From: Pseudomonas sp. B21-028
GTDB lineage: Bacteria; Pseudomonadota; Gammaproteobacteria; Pseudomonadales; Pseudomonadaceae
Direction of reading: 5' to 3'
DNA: 64,000 nt
NCBI RefSeq assembly: GCF_024749045.1
Contig: NZ_CP087184.1
Coordinates: forward strand, 3,348,001-3,412,000
Shown here: in pieces, positions 53,688-62,814 of the stretch
Layout: each line of letters begins with the position of its first letter
Numbering within the stretch: position 1 is the stretch's first letter
The notes under the pieces: generated by a model
Databases searched by the model: none
The model's input: the letters and a program-made list of their open reading frames with translations, nothing else
Told to the model about the DNA's origin: nothing
Position numbers and translations under genes: made by a program

Positions 53688-54895
53688 AACCGTGCTCCAG
53701 GCGTCGTGGCACTGACGAACTGTTGCTGCGGACGCGGATGGCACAGGAAGTCCGCGTGGGAAATGTTGTAGCCATAGGCGCCGGCCATGGGCAGCACCAA
53801 CAGGTCTCCCACCTCGGCCCCCTGCAACCGGCGACCGCGGCTCAATACATCTTTGGGCGTGCACAACTGGCCGACCACGGTCCAGGTCTGCGCGGTGTCC
53901 GGCTGCGGCTTGCGTCGACGTGGCAGGTGGATGACCGGGTGATCGTGACTCTGCGCCGCCGGCAGGCGGAACTGGTGGGTGCCACCCCGACAGACCAGGA
54001 AGTGCTCGCCGTGGCTGGTCTTGGTGTCCAGCACTTCGATCACGTAGTAACCACAGAATGCGCTGATGAAACGACCCGGTTCGAAACGCACCACCGGCGG
54101 CTGCTCATGCTGTGCGAGGGACTTGCGCAGGTGCCGGCAAAGACGCTGCCAATCGAAGCGCTGTCCGCTCAGGTAGTCGACCCCGATGCCGCCGCCGACA
54201 TTCAAGTGGGTCGGTTGCTCATCCCCGGTCGCCAGCGCTTTCCATTCAGTCCAGCGTTGCAGGTAGAAGTCCAACAGTTGCTCATGACGTTCCACCGAGT
54301 TCTGATGGGACATCGCATGCACGTGGAAACCCTTGAGGCTCAGGTGACTGAACGCCTGCACCCGCCGCACGGCTTCCGGCAGTTCCGCTTCATCGATACC
54401 GAAAGGCGTCGCGGTGCCGGCCATCGCCAGTTTGCTCGACAGGGTCGACGGCAACTGCGGGTTGATGCGGATGAATACCGGCTGGACACGACCGGCCTGC
54501 TGCGCGAGACGTTGCAGGCGGTCGATTTCATTGAGGCTTTCCAGGTGGATCGCCTCGACCCGGTTCTCCAGGGCAGCCCGCAGGTCCGAATCGAGTTTGC
54601 CCGGGCCGGAAAACACGTAGGGCTTGCGCGTCGGACACGCCACGACCCGTTCGATCTCACCGCCGGAGGAAATCTCGAAACCACTGACCAGCGGGGCCAG
54701 GGCCGCGAGCATCGGCGCCTCGCTGTTGGCCTTGATCGCGTAATACAGCTCCACACCGGCAGGCAGCGCGGCCATGACTTCGCTGACATGCCGGGTCAGC
54801 GCCTCAAGGTCATAGACAAACAGCGCCAGCGGGTCTTCGCTGTTGCGCCGGGCCGCCTCGATGGCGGCCATCACCGTTTCGGGCAGGTCACGCAT
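53684..54895 (-). CDS. acsE: AcsE, PLP-dependent decarboxylase (Orn/DAP/Arg fold III)
   Basis: A 403-residue fold-type III decarboxylase. YYAIKAN near residue 55 holds the PLP lysine; GFEISSGGEIERV and the His-containing FHVHAMSHQNS are also present, and NVGGGIGVDY is the phosphate loop. AcsE is thought to decarboxylate L-serine or its citryl ester to give the ethanolamine unit. It overlaps acsD by 8 bp and yhcA by 4 bp. Confidence 0.9.
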   Translation of the reverse strand: MRDLPETVMAAIEAARRNSEDPLALFVYDLEALTRHVSEVMAALPAGVELYYAIKANSEAPMLAALAPLVSGFEISSGGEIERVVACPTRKPYVFSGPGKLDSDLRAALENRVEAIHLESLNEIDRLQRLAQQAGRVQPVFIRINPQLPSTLSSKLAMAGTATPFGIDEAELPEAVRRVQAFSHLSLKGFHVHAMSHQNSVERHEQLLDFYLQRWTEWKALATGDEQPTHLNVGGGIGVDYLSGQRFDWQRLCRHLRKSLAQHEQPPVVRFEPGRFISAFCGYYVIEVLDTKTSHGEHFLVCRGGTHQFRLPAAQSHDHPVIHLPRRRKPQPDTAQTWTVVGQLCTPKDVLSRGRRLQGAEVGDLLVLPMAGAYGYNISHADFLCHPRPQQQFVSATTPGARL

Positions 54896-56672
54896 AACGC
54901 ACCTCCTCGCCCCAAGGCGAACGCAGGCTGACGTAACCGGCCTGACGATCGGCCTTGGCGGCCAGGCGCACCTTCAGATTGGTCTTGCAGGGAATCGATT
55001 CGCCGGCGATCAACGCATCCAGTTCCGGCGCCGGCCGTACCAGCTCCTGACGAATGCTGCGCAGTTGACGCGTCACCCGTTCCCACATCAACGGAGCCAG
55101 GTGCGGACGTTCCCAGCTCAGGGCCAGCACCGCTTCGGAGAGGTTGTTGATCAGCAGGCAATAACTGATGCGACTCCAGCCCTGTTCACGGCTGTAGACC
55201 AGCGACTGGCGCACGCGAGGATGCAGGCCGACCTCAATACCGGACATTCCCAGTTCCTCAGTCAGCTTGACCCCTTCGAAGTCCCGCAGCAGCAATTGCT
55301 GTGGCTGGCCGTCGTCGTGGATCAGCACACTGTTCTGCAGGTGCGGTTCCATCACCACGCCGTGGTTGAAAAACAGCGCCAGCACGGGACGCAGCAGCAG
55401 CGCCTGGTAGCGGTCGAACCAGTCGAGCAGTTGTTCGTCATCCAGTGCCTGGCCGTTGAAACCTTGCAGGAATTCATGGACCAGCGGCTGGGAATGGATA
55501 TCCCGGGCAAACAGCGTGCCGGCCATGATGCTCACGTCCGCGCCGCCGCGACGGCAGAAGTTCTCGCGCAGGATCGCGCCGGTCTGCTCACGGAACCAGT
55601 GGCTGTCGGCTTCGCTCGCGTGCTCGGGCGCCCAGCTCAAGGAGCCCGGCTCGGCCACGGAGGACAGGCCGCCCAGGGTCTGCGGCTGGGTCTGCTGCAA
55701 ACGCTGGAACAACTGGTCGATGATCAAGGTGCTTTCCAGCTCATACCAGGCGTTCTTGCGCACGCAGTTGGTAATGCGCACGTTTAGCGAGCCCTTGATG
55801 AAATAGTCATGCCCTTCGATGTACCAGGTGCGCATGGAGGCCGTCGGGCTGGCCAGTGCTCCGGTGGTACCCAGGTCCCGCAATTCGCCCAGTTCCAATT
55901 GCTGCTGCACCCGTCGGTCCTGCACGAACAGCTGTGCCTGGACCGGGTGCAGGCAAATGATCGCCCGTCCCGGCCGGGCACGACTCTGGTCGGCGAAGCC
56001 AGCCAGCACTTGTTCTTCGGTCAGCCCGTTGGCGGAGATCCGCAGCCCTTCGCGCGGGACCTCGAACAGGTGCAGTGCCGTACGCGCCTGGAACTCCGGG
56101 GCATAGGTTTCCTGGGCCAGGTGGGCCGGCCAGAGCCGCGCCTTGGGCGCCGGATGATTCGGATGACCAAACCACAGCCCCTGCTCGCTGGCGAGGTAGC
56201 TGCTCAGCGGCGCCGGACCCTCACCGTCGATGTTGTGGGCGACGATGGCGGCGGTCAGGGACTGGCTTTGCAACACCTGTTCGAGCAACTCGTCGTTGCT
56301 GGCGCGGGTCATGTGCTCACAGGCGCCGAGCAGTTGCGCGACGAACTCGGGGAATGGCAGGTTGCTCCACGACGTATCGCCCTGCCGCGCATACACATCG
56401 GACAGGTAGCGATGGCTACCGAGACGGTCGCGACGATCCACCAGCACGAAGAACTGCTGGCCGTTGGGCAGGCTGATGGCCAGGGGAATCCCCTTCGATT
56501 GCAGCCCTTCGAGGTAACTTCCGGGTGCAATGCCACGCATATCCTGGGGCCAGTGATAATCCAGGCAGTTTTCCGGTAATGCGAATTCCTTGATCAAACA
56601 ATTGAGCAAGGCGCGAGTACTCGCCAGTTCGCTGACGCGGTGGGATAAAGCAGTACGATCGGGATATTGCAT
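54888..56672 (-). CDS. acsD: Achromobactin synthetase AcsD (type A IucA/IucC)
   Basis: A 594-residue NIS synthetase from MQYPDRTALSHRV; AGGAG six bases upstream fixes the start. ICLHPVQAQLFVQD, SLNVRITNCVRKNAWYELES and FNHGVVMEPHLQNSVLI are the conserved blocks. In the Dickeya enzyme this first step condenses citrate with a serine-type hydroxyl. It is the first of the tightly overlapping block acsD-acsE-yhcA-acsC-acsB-acsA-fhuF-rraA. The 171-bp gap from acsF may hold a second promoter. Confidence 0.92.
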   Translation of the reverse strand: MQYPDRTALSHRVSELASTRALLNCLIKEFALPENCLDYHWPQDMRGIAPGSYLEGLQSKGIPLAISLPNGQQFFVLVDRRDRLGSHRYLSDVYARQGDTSWSNLPFPEFVAQLLGACEHMTRASNDELLEQVLQSQSLTAAIVAHNIDGEGPAPLSSYLASEQGLWFGHPNHPAPKARLWPAHLAQETYAPEFQARTALHLFEVPREGLRISANGLTEEQVLAGFADQSRARPGRAIICLHPVQAQLFVQDRRVQQQLELGELRDLGTTGALASPTASMRTWYIEGHDYFIKGSLNVRITNCVRKNAWYELESTLIIDQLFQRLQQTQPQTLGGLSSVAEPGSLSWAPEHASEADSHWFREQTGAILRENFCRRGGADVSIMAGTLFARDIHSQPLVHEFLQGFNGQALDDEQLLDWFDRYQALLLRPVLALFFNHGVVMEPHLQNSVLIHDDGQPQQLLLRDFEGVKLTEELGMSGIEVGLHPRVRQSLVYSREQGWSRISYCLLINNLSEAVLALSWERPHLAPLMWERVTRQLRSIRQELVRPAPELDALIAGESIPCKTNLKVRLAAKADRQAGYVSLRSPWGEEVRYA

Positions 56673-56803
56673 AGTTACTCCTCGCAACCTGCGGGTTACG
56701 GATGACTTCATGTCTGGGCAAGTTCGTTTATTCAGCGCCAGGACAATAGGTGCCCGCCTTCCCCAACTTCGGGAAAATTGTTTAGCGCTGTTTATCAAGT
56801 GAC

Positions 56804-56820
56804 CGATATGACTTATATCG
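56804..56820. promoter_or_regulatory. Inverted repeat between acsF and acsD
   Basis: CGATAT-gactt-ATATCG, perfect 6-bp arms, within an AT-rich stretch just after acsF. It could be an operator for a second promoter driving acsD or a small hairpin in the acsF-acsD message. It has no T-run and is not a good terminator. Confidence 0.35.
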
Positions 56821-56843
56821 CCACGTATATATCGAAAGATTGT

Positions 56844-58220
56844 TTAATGACGTTCTTGTGAAAGTGCAGCCTGCAACGCTTGTTCAAATCGTTCCATTAC
56901 CAGCGCACATTGCTCGTCATCGATGATCAACGGCGGCAACAAGCGGATCACGTTGCCCTGCCGTCCTCCCCGTTCCAGCAACAGCCCGTGGTCGAAACAG
57001 TGTTTCTGGATGGCCACGGCCAAGGTCGGGTCGCCCGGATAGCTGTTCAGGCGATCAGGGGCCTGGCGCTCATCGACGATCTCGATGCCGAGCATCAACC
57101 CGCGACCTCGCACCTGGCCAAGGGCCGGATAACGCTGCTGCAGTTCTACCAGCCGGGTCTTGAGCCAGGCGCCACGCCGTTCGGCCTGGGCGGGCAAATC
57201 CTGTTGCTGCAGGGCGTTGAGCGTTGCCAGGCCCGTGGCCATGGCCATCTGGTTGCCCCGGAATGTCCCGGTGTGGGCGCCCGGCTGCCACGCATCGAAC
57301 TCTCGCTTGAGGCCGAGCACGGCCAACGGCAATCCACCGCCCACGGCCTTGGACATGACGATGATGTCCGGCTCGATCCCGGCGTGCTCGAACGCGAACA
57401 TCTTGCCGGTGCGACCAAAGCCCGCCTGGACTTCATCGATGATCAGCAGGATGCCGTGCCGCTGGGTGACCTCGCGGATACGGCGCAACCATTGCGGCGG
57501 AGCGCAGTTGACTCCGCCCTCGCCCTGCACCGCCTCGAGGATCACGGCCGCCGGCAGCGACACGCCGCTTTCCACGTCCTCGATGAACTGGGCGAAATAA
57601 TAGCCCAGTGCTTCGATCCCGGCTTCGCCGCCGATGCCCAGCGGGCAGCGATATTCATGGGGATACGGCATGAATTGCACGCCCGGCATCAAGGATGCCA
57701 CGGCGTCTTTCGGCCCGGTGTTGCCCGTTACCGACAACGCGCCATGGGTCATGCCGTGATAGCCGCCACTGAAGCTGATGATGTTGCTGCGCCCGGTGAA
57801 CGTCTTGGCCAGCTTGAGCGCCGCCTCTACCGCATCCGCCCCGGACGGCCCGCAGAATTGCAGGCAGTAGTCACGCCCCTGTCCTGGCAGCAGGCTCAAC
57901 AGCTTTTCACTGAAGGCATCCTTCTGCGGCGTGGTGAGGTCCAGGGTGTGCATCGGCATGCCCGAAGATATGAAGTAATCGATGCTGTCCATGATGTCGG
58001 GGTGGTTATGGCCCAATGCCAAAGTCCCGGCCCCCGCCAGACAATCAAGGTAGGTCTTGCCCTCCACGTCCGTCACCCATACGCCATGGGCCTTGGCAAT
58101 GGCCAGGGGCAACTTGCGCGGGTAACTGCGAACATTGGATTCGAACTGGCTCTGGCGGCGCAGATAATGTGCATTGTCCTTCTGCAAAGAATCGGTGCGT
58201 ACGACGCTGTCATTCAACAT
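56844..58220 (-). CDS. acsF: AcsF, diaminobutyrate-2-oxoglutarate aminotransferase
   Basis: A 458-residue class III transaminase from [46 protein letters not shown] and [13 protein letters not shown] (PLP lysine 291) are all intact. It makes L-2,4-diaminobutyrate from aspartate semialdehyde and glutamate, the diamine built into achromobactin. The frame also has a TTG at 58229; the ATG is used. A Fur-box-like site lies about 26 bp upstream, so it opens the iron-regulated biosynthetic transcript. Confidence 0.9.
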   Translation of the reverse strand: MLNDSVVRTDSLQKDNAHYLRRQSQFESNVRSYPRKLPLAIAKAHGVWVTDVEGKTYLDCLAGAGTLALGHNHPDIMDSIDYFISSGMPMHTLDLTTPQKDAFSEKLLSLLPGQGRDYCLQFCGPSGADAVEAALKLAKTFTGRSNIISFSGGYHGMTHGALSVTGNTGPKDAVASLMPGVQFMPYPHEYRCPLGIGGEAGIEALGYYFAQFIEDVESGVSLPAAVILEAVQGEGGVNCAPPQWLRRIREVTQRHGILLIIDEVQAGFGRTGKMFAFEHAGIEPDIIVMSKAVGGGLPLAVLGLKREFDAWQPGAHTGTFRGNQMAMATGLATLNALQQQDLPAQAERRGAWLKTRLVELQQRYPALGQVRGRGLMLGIEIVDERQAPDRLNSYPGDPTLAVAIQKHCFDHGLLLERGGRQGNVIRLLPPLIIDDEQCALVMERFEQALQAALSQERH

Positions 58221-58245
58221 GAGAATCAATCCTGATTAAGCCTAT

Positions 58246-58264
58246 ATGCAAATTATTCTCATTC
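58246..58264 (-). promoter_or_regulatory. Candidate Fur box before acsF
   Basis: On the minus strand GAATGAGAATAATTTGCAT; on the plus strand ATGCAAATTATTCTCATTC. This follows the Pseudomonas Fur pattern (AATGATAATNATTNNCAT-like) and lies close upstream of acsF. Expected to repress the biosynthetic genes when iron is plentiful. Confidence 0.65.
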
Positions 58265-58499
58265 GCTGACGAGTGCAATATTTAATTTCAATAAATTGGG
58301 AAGTTTTCGGATTCGATTTGCTATTTGAATAACGCGCAGGAGTAATTCACCGAAGTGAATTGGAGTATTGAGGAATAAACATATTGGAGAAAGGCACTTT
58401 AATATCAGTACCGAAAGCCGTTTAATCAGCTTTTATATCGAATGACAGGCCCCCGATAATTGCAGATTAATATTAATATCAAAACGATATATAACAATA
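58265..58499. other. AT-rich gap between acr and acsF
   Basis: About 235 bp strikingly richer in A+T than its surroundings, with no open frame of note. It contains the perfect hairpin AATTCAC-cgaa-GTGAATT (58344-58361). It probably holds the acsF promoter and spacer DNA; the composition suggests either an old insertion or a regulator-binding region. Confidence 0.45.
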
Positions 58500-58525
58500 G
58501 AAAAACAGCTCCCTCCATGGAGCTG
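58500..58525 (-). terminator. Rho-independent terminator after the receptor gene
   Basis: On the minus strand CAGCTCC...GGAGCTG (stem 58506-58512 with 58519-58525) followed by TTTTT, starting 11 bp after the receptor stop codon. It separates the sigma/FecR/receptor transcript from the acsF transcript. Confidence 0.8.
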
Positions 58526-58535
58526 CACAGCGGTG

Positions 58536-60959
58536 TCAGAAATCTACGGTAGCTGACAGAAGGTAGGTGCGCGGCGTCGACAGCGTCAGGCCCGGCTCAC
58601 TGTCATCCGAGGCCCCGGCCGAACTCCAATAGCGCTTGTCCGCCACGTTCTCGATGTTGGCACGCAGGGTGATGTTCTTTTCATCGACCTTGAAGCCGTA
58701 GCGTGCACCGACGTCGAAGCGTACCCAGGAATCGATTTCCTTGGTGTTGGACTGGTCCAGGTACTGCGAACTGGAATAGATGCCGCGGCTGGTCAGGGTC
58801 AAGCCCTGCACAGTTGGCACATCCCATTCGGCGCCCAGGTTGACGTTGTATCTCGGCGTGGCCGGCGCACGGTTGCCATCGTAAGTGCCGCCAGTGGTGT
58901 TGGTCAGCTCGCTGTCGATGTACATCACGCCACCGAGCAGTCGGGTGCCTTTGAGGGGTTCACCGAATACGCTCAATTCCACGCCGGTGTTTTCACGCTT
59001 ACCGTTGGGGCCGAACACGCGTGTCGTGGCGTCGGTCGCGTAGGCCGGCTGCTTGATCCGGAACAGAGCGGCAGTCAAGGCGAACGGACCGGCGTCGTAC
59101 TTGGCTCCTACCTCAACCTGGCGACTGATGAACGGCGGGAAAATCTCGTCCTCATTGATCGAGGTTGACGGCGCGATCTTGCCTTGGCTCAGGCCCTCCA
59201 TGTAGTTGGCATACAGCGACAGTTTGTCGGTGGCCTTGAACAGGATGCCGCCTGATGGAGATACTTTTTCCTCGTCATAGGCAGTTGCACCTTTGACGCC
59301 CGCGGTCCAGTCATCCACTTCCACCCGCTGCCAGCGGGCGCCGAGGGTCAGCAGCAGACGGTCATCGAAAAACCCCAGGGTGTCAGACAGCGCTACGCCA
59401 CTGAAGTGGTTTTCGGTGTAGACCTTGTCATCCTTGCGCGTAGGGGTGCTTGGCGTCGTGGTTTTCACCGGGTCATACAGGTTGCTGCTGCCGTTGGCAT
59501 AGCGCGCACCGCCGTTGGTGAAATCCATGTAGAAATAGCTCGCGGCCAGGTTGACCTCATGACTTACCGGCCCTGTGTGGAACCAGTTGCGAACCCCGAC
59601 ATTGGCTGTACGGACACTTTCATCCCGAGAGAAATCACGGGGGGAAACAGTGAAATCGCCAGCATCATTGATAATCGAAACGTTATGCCGAAGAAAATCA
59701 TGATGACTCTCACGCGCACCGACACCGCCATACAGCATCGTCGAGTCGCTGACATCGTATTCGGCGTTCACCATGCCGAAGGTGTCCTTGGTGCGTGCCT
59801 TGCTCCAGGGCTGGGCATAGTTGCTGCGCACATCGCTGGCATGGGGAACCGGCGCGGCGGCGGCAACCTGCACACGTTCCTGCGGCGCATCGGTATCGCG
59901 CTCGGTGTGGCCGATGTCCGTGGAGACACGCAGCCGTTCACCGCGAAAATCCAGGCCAACCACGGCCATCTCGCGGTCCACGCTCTGGTGGTCCCATTCG
60001 GTGTCACCGGACTGCTTCACACCGTTGAAGCGAATGCCGAACTTGTTGTCCTCACCAAAGCGTCGGCCGACATCCACGGCACCACCAAGCTGGTTGTTGG
60101 ACGCGTAGCTGCCGGTGAACGAGGTGATGGGCTTGTCGGTGGCATGCTTGGGCACCACATTGATCCCGCCCCCCACGCTGCCTCGCGGTGAAATACCGTT
60201 GATGAGCTGGCTCGGTCCCTTGAGGATGTCGACGCGCTCGGCCATTTCCATGTCGATCGTATAGGTCGGCAGGATGCCGTAGAGGCCGTTGTAGGCCACA
60301 TCGCTGTTGAACAGGCTGAAGCCGCGAATGGTGAACTGCTCATACCGGCCACCCGCCGGGTTGGTCGCACGCACCGAGGGGTCGCTGTTGACCAGGTCGC
60401 CCAGGGTCCGGGCCTGTTGGTTCTTGACCGCCTCGCTGGTGTAGGTGGTCATGCTGAACGGCGTTTCCATGAAGTCACGCGAGCCCAGCAAGCCCTGGGA
60501 GCCACGACGTGCGACCTGGCCGCCGGCATACGCCTCGCCCTCCTCCGAGCCAGCGGCGCCGAGAATCGAGGTGGGCGCCAGTTGCAGGCTGCCGCCCTCC
60601 GGTGCCGGGGCCAGGATGTAGGCCTGTTCGCCCACCGGTTGCAACTGCAGGCCGGAGCCTTGCAACAACCGGGCAAAGCCCTCCTCCACGCCATACTCCC
60701 CCGAAAGGCCGGCGCTGTTGCGACCGCTCACCAGGGCCGGGTCCACCGACAGGTTGACACCCGCCTGCCCGGCGAAGCGGGTCAGTGCCGCGCTGAGGCT
60801 GCCGGCCGGAACCTGGAAGCTGCGCCGGGCCGCTTCTTCGGCCTGGCTGGATGAGATGAAGAACGGGCTGGCGCTCAGGCTCAGCATGAGGCCCAGATTC
60901 AACAGTGGACGCCAGCCGGCAAGGGCGGGGCGAACATGCAAAGGTACTACTGCGGACAT
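58536..60959 (-). CDS. acr: TonB-dependent achromobactin receptor with STN signalling domain
   Basis: An 807-residue outer-membrane receptor. A signal peptide (LLNLGLMLSLSASPFFISSS up to about AEEAA) is followed by an STN domain (about 45-100: FQVPAGSLSAALTRFAGQAG and on), a plug (RTLGDLVNSDPSVRA, then FTIRGF and RVDILKGPSQLINGI) and a barrel ending TYLLSATVDF. The STN domain passes the bound-ligand signal to FecR, so this is a transducer like FecA. Start MSAVVPLHVRP at 60959 is chosen because the upstream frame is not protein-like. The ligand is inferred from the operon: ferric achromobactin. Confidence 0.92.
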   Translation of the reverse strand: MSAVVPLHVRPALAGWRPLLNLGLMLSLSASPFFISSSQAEEAARRSFQVPAGSLSAALTRFAGQAGVNLSVDPALVSGRNSAGLSGEYGVEEGFARLLQGSGLQLQPVGEQAYILAPAPEGGSLQLAPTSILGAAGSEEGEAYAGGQVARRGSQGLLGSRDFMETPFSMTTYTSEAVKNQQARTLGDLVNSDPSVRATNPAGGRYEQFTIRGFSLFNSDVAYNGLYGILPTYTIDMEMAERVDILKGPSQLINGISPRGSVGGGINVVPKHATDKPITSFTGSYASNNQLGGAVDVGRRFGEDNKFGIRFNGVKQSGDTEWDHQSVDREMAVVGLDFRGERLRVSTDIGHTERDTDAPQERVQVAAAAPVPHASDVRSNYAQPWSKARTKDTFGMVNAEYDVSDSTMLYGGVGARESHHDFLRHNVSIINDAGDFTVSPRDFSRDESVRTANVGVRNWFHTGPVSHEVNLAASYFYMDFTNGGARYANGSSNLYDPVKTTTPSTPTRKDDKVYTENHFSGVALSDTLGFFDDRLLLTLGARWQRVEVDDWTAGVKGATAYDEEKVSPSGGILFKATDKLSLYANYMEGLSQGKIAPSTSINEDEIFPPFISRQVEVGAKYDAGPFALTAALFRIKQPAYATDATTRVFGPNGKRENTGVELSVFGEPLKGTRLLGGVMYIDSELTNTTGGTYDGNRAPATPRYNVNLGAEWDVPTVQGLTLTSRGIYSSSQYLDQSNTKEIDSWVRFDVGARYGFKVDEKNITLRANIENVADKRYWSSAGASDDSEPGLTLSTPRTYLLSATVDF

Positions 60960-61026
60960 TGGAAGGCGCTCTCGTTTTTGTTCACTTGCCTTGAATGACA
61001 AGCGAGACAAAAAAAGGGGACAGGCA

Positions 61027-61971
61027 TCAGGCGATATTTTTGCGAAGCGACAAGGTGACCCAATAACGGGTGCGCATCTGCACGTCGAGCGGCAAGCTGG
61101 CCGAGAGCAAAGCAAGGACTTTGTCGGTGTTTTCCAGGCGGAAACTGCCGGTTACCCGAAGCGATTCCAGGGCCTCGTCCCAGCGCAGCACACCCGGGCG
61201 ATAGCGACCCAGCTCACGGAGAAAGTCCCCCAACGACTGGTTCTGCGCCACAAGCACCCCGTCGCGCCAGCCCGGTTGCGTCAGGTCGACCCTGGTCACC
61301 GGCCCTGCACCTGCAGCGTGAAGGCTGGCCTGTTGGCCCTCCTCCAGCGATAGCACAGGCCCGTGCAACGGTTGCAACTGCGCCGAACCGCTGACCACCG
61401 ACACCTGGCAGCCTCGTTCACCCAGGCGCACGCAGACTTCGCCTCGACTCACGGTAATCAGGCCATAGGGCGCCTGGACAGCCAACGGCGTGACGCCGCT
61501 GACTTTCAGGGCCATTTCGCCTTGTACCAGCACCAGGCGCCGGGCCTTGAGGTCAAGGTTCACGGCACTGTCGGTGTTCAATTGCAAGAGGCTGCCATCG
61601 ACCAGCGACCAGCGCCGCTGTTCGCCGGTGGCGGTGTGCAGGTCGGCGCGCCAGGCGTCCAATGGCAACGTGCGACCCAGCATCCAGGCTGTCGGAACCA
61701 GCGCGACGACGCCCAATGCGCGCTTGAGTACGGCACGCCGGGGCAAGGATGGACGATCCAGGGTCGCCATGCCCAGCGAAGGCGGCACCCCGGCGAAGCG
61801 CTGACGCAGCCGCTGGGCTTTCTGCCAGGCCGCTTCGTGGTGAGCGCTGCTGTCGCGCCAGCGTTGCAGGCCGGCGGAGTCGAACTCGTTGCCGCCGAAC
61901 TCCATCAGGGTCAACCAGCGGGCAGCCGCCCGGGCGACCTCACGAGCCTCGGACGACGGGGCCGGACGCAT
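61027..61971 (-). CDS. FecR-family anti-sigma factor / signal transducer
   Basis: A 314-residue protein starting MRPAPSSEAREVARAAARW. Residues 1-85 are the cytoplasmic DUF4880 part that holds the sigma factor (GLQRWRDSSAHHEAAWQKAQ), about 87-112 form the single membrane helix (LKRALGVVALVPTAWML), and the rest is the periplasmic FecR domain that contacts the receptor's STN domain. ATG 61971 overlaps the sigma-factor stop as TGATG. It lies 67 bp before the receptor gene on the same strand. Confidence 0.9.
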   Translation of the reverse strand: MRPAPSSEAREVARAAARWLTLMEFGGNEFDSAGLQRWRDSSAHHEAAWQKAQRLRQRFAGVPPSLGMATLDRPSLPRRAVLKRALGVVALVPTAWMLGRTLPLDAWRADLHTATGEQRRWSLVDGSLLQLNTDSAVNLDLKARRLVLVQGEMALKVSGVTPLAVQAPYGLITVSRGEVCVRLGERGCQVSVVSGSAQLQPLHGPVLSLEEGQQASLHAAGAGPVTRVDLTQPGWRDGVLVAQNQSLGDFLRELGRYRPGVLRWDEALESLRVTGSFRLENTDKVLALLSASLPLDVQMRTRYWVTLSLRKNIA

Positions 61972-62480
61972 CAAAAGTCCACCAGCAGGCAATGCTCATA
62001 GGCTTGGGCCATGTAGCGCTTGACGGTGCGTTCGGACACCTGCATGCGCTCGGCGATTTCCCGGTAGCCCAGGCCTTCGAGCTGGCTCCACAAAAAAGCC
62101 CGTCGCACCTGGGGCGGCAGGCCATCGAGCAACTCGTCCAGGGCGTGCAGGGTTTCCAGCAGCAGCCAGCGTTGCTCCGGCGACGGTACGCACTCTTCGG
62201 GCAGGCTTGCCAGCGCATCGAGGTAAGCCTGTTCCAGGTTGCGCCGGGTATAGAAATTACTCAGCAGCCGCTTGCCCACCGTGAGCAGATAGGCCCGTGG
62301 CTCGTGCAGGTCCGCCAGGGGTTGGGCGCTGGAGAGTACCCGCAGGAAGGTATCCTGGCGCAGATCCGCCGCATCCCAGGCATTGCCCATGCGCCGTCTC
62401 AGCCAGCCTTCCAGCCAGCCGCCATGATCACGGTACAACGCATGTAGGGAGTGCTCCGTCGGCGTAGCTGCATCAAACAT
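61971..62480 (-). CDS. acsS: ECF sigma factor of the achromobactin locus (AcsS/FecI type)
   Basis: A 169-residue FecI-type sigma factor. Region 2 spans about 10-75 (MGNAWDAADLRQDTFLRVL), and region 4 about 108-165 (DELLDGLPPQVRRAFLWSQL, GYREIAERMQVSERTVKRYM). AcsS plays this part for achromobactin in P. syringae. It presumably transcribes the receptor and perhaps the biosynthetic genes when ferric achromobactin binds the receptor. A Fur-like box lies about 30 bp before its ATG. The symbol rests on position, not on alignment. Confidence 0.88.
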   Translation of the reverse strand: MFDAATPTEHSLHALYRDHGGWLEGWLRRRMGNAWDAADLRQDTFLRVLSSAQPLADLHEPRAYLLTVGKRLLSNFYTRRNLEQAYLDALASLPEECVPSPEQRWLLLETLHALDELLDGLPPQVRRAFLWSQLEGLGYREIAERMQVSERTVKRYMAQAYEHCLLVDF

Positions 62481-62510
62481 GTCAAGAAGCCCTGGGCATG
62501 GAATGTCTTA

Positions 62511-62529
62511 AATGAGACTGATTCTAATT
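62511..62529 (-). promoter_or_regulatory. Candidate Fur box before the sigma-factor gene
   Basis: Plus strand AATGAGACTGATTCTAATT, close to the AATGATAATGATTCTCATT Fur pattern with three or four differences. It lies about 30 bp upstream of the sigma gene start, where Fur would block the promoter under iron-rich conditions. Confidence 0.65.
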
Positions 62530-62612
62530 AATGTTCACAAGCTAATCCAAGTCCTTTATGCGGCGAAATGTGTAAATGCGCGGAAACCGAGGGTTGTGAT
62601 GCAAGCTGGGCC

Positions 62613-62716
62613 ACCGCTATCGCGAGCAGGCTCGCTCCCACATTGTTCCCGGTGAACCCACTTTCCGCGTTTGACCGCCAATCCCCTGTGGGAGCGAGCC
62701 TGCTCGCGATGGCGGT
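62613..62716. repeat. REPIN between the siderophore locus and the NTF2-like gene
   Basis: CCGCTATCGCGAGCAGGCTC (62613 on) and its inverted partner GGGAGCGAGCCTGCTCGCGA (62690 on), separated by about 46 bp. The same core is found in the arrays at 34414 and 44196. With the terminator it accounts for most of the gap 62530-62814, which holds no gene. Confidence 0.85.
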
Positions 62717-62764
62717 GATGGGCGGCAAGGTAAGACAGTTGCTCCCACAGGGAATCTTCTGCTG

Positions 62765-62798
62765 CACAAACAAAAGCGCCCTTGGGATCAAGGGCGCT
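62765..62798 (-). terminator. Rho-independent terminator of the NTF2-like gene
   Basis: On the minus strand AGCGCCCTT-gatccc-AAGGGCGCT (62775-62798) followed by TTTGTTTGTG, 17 bp after the stop codon at 62815. Strong 9-bp stem. Confidence 0.85.
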
Positions 62799-62814
62799 CG
62801 GCTGACGAGAGGTA

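Noticed and set aside
60960..61026. ECF-type promoter between fecR and the receptor
   Set aside because: I could not find a convincing -35/-10 pair by eye; a promoter may exist but is not marked.
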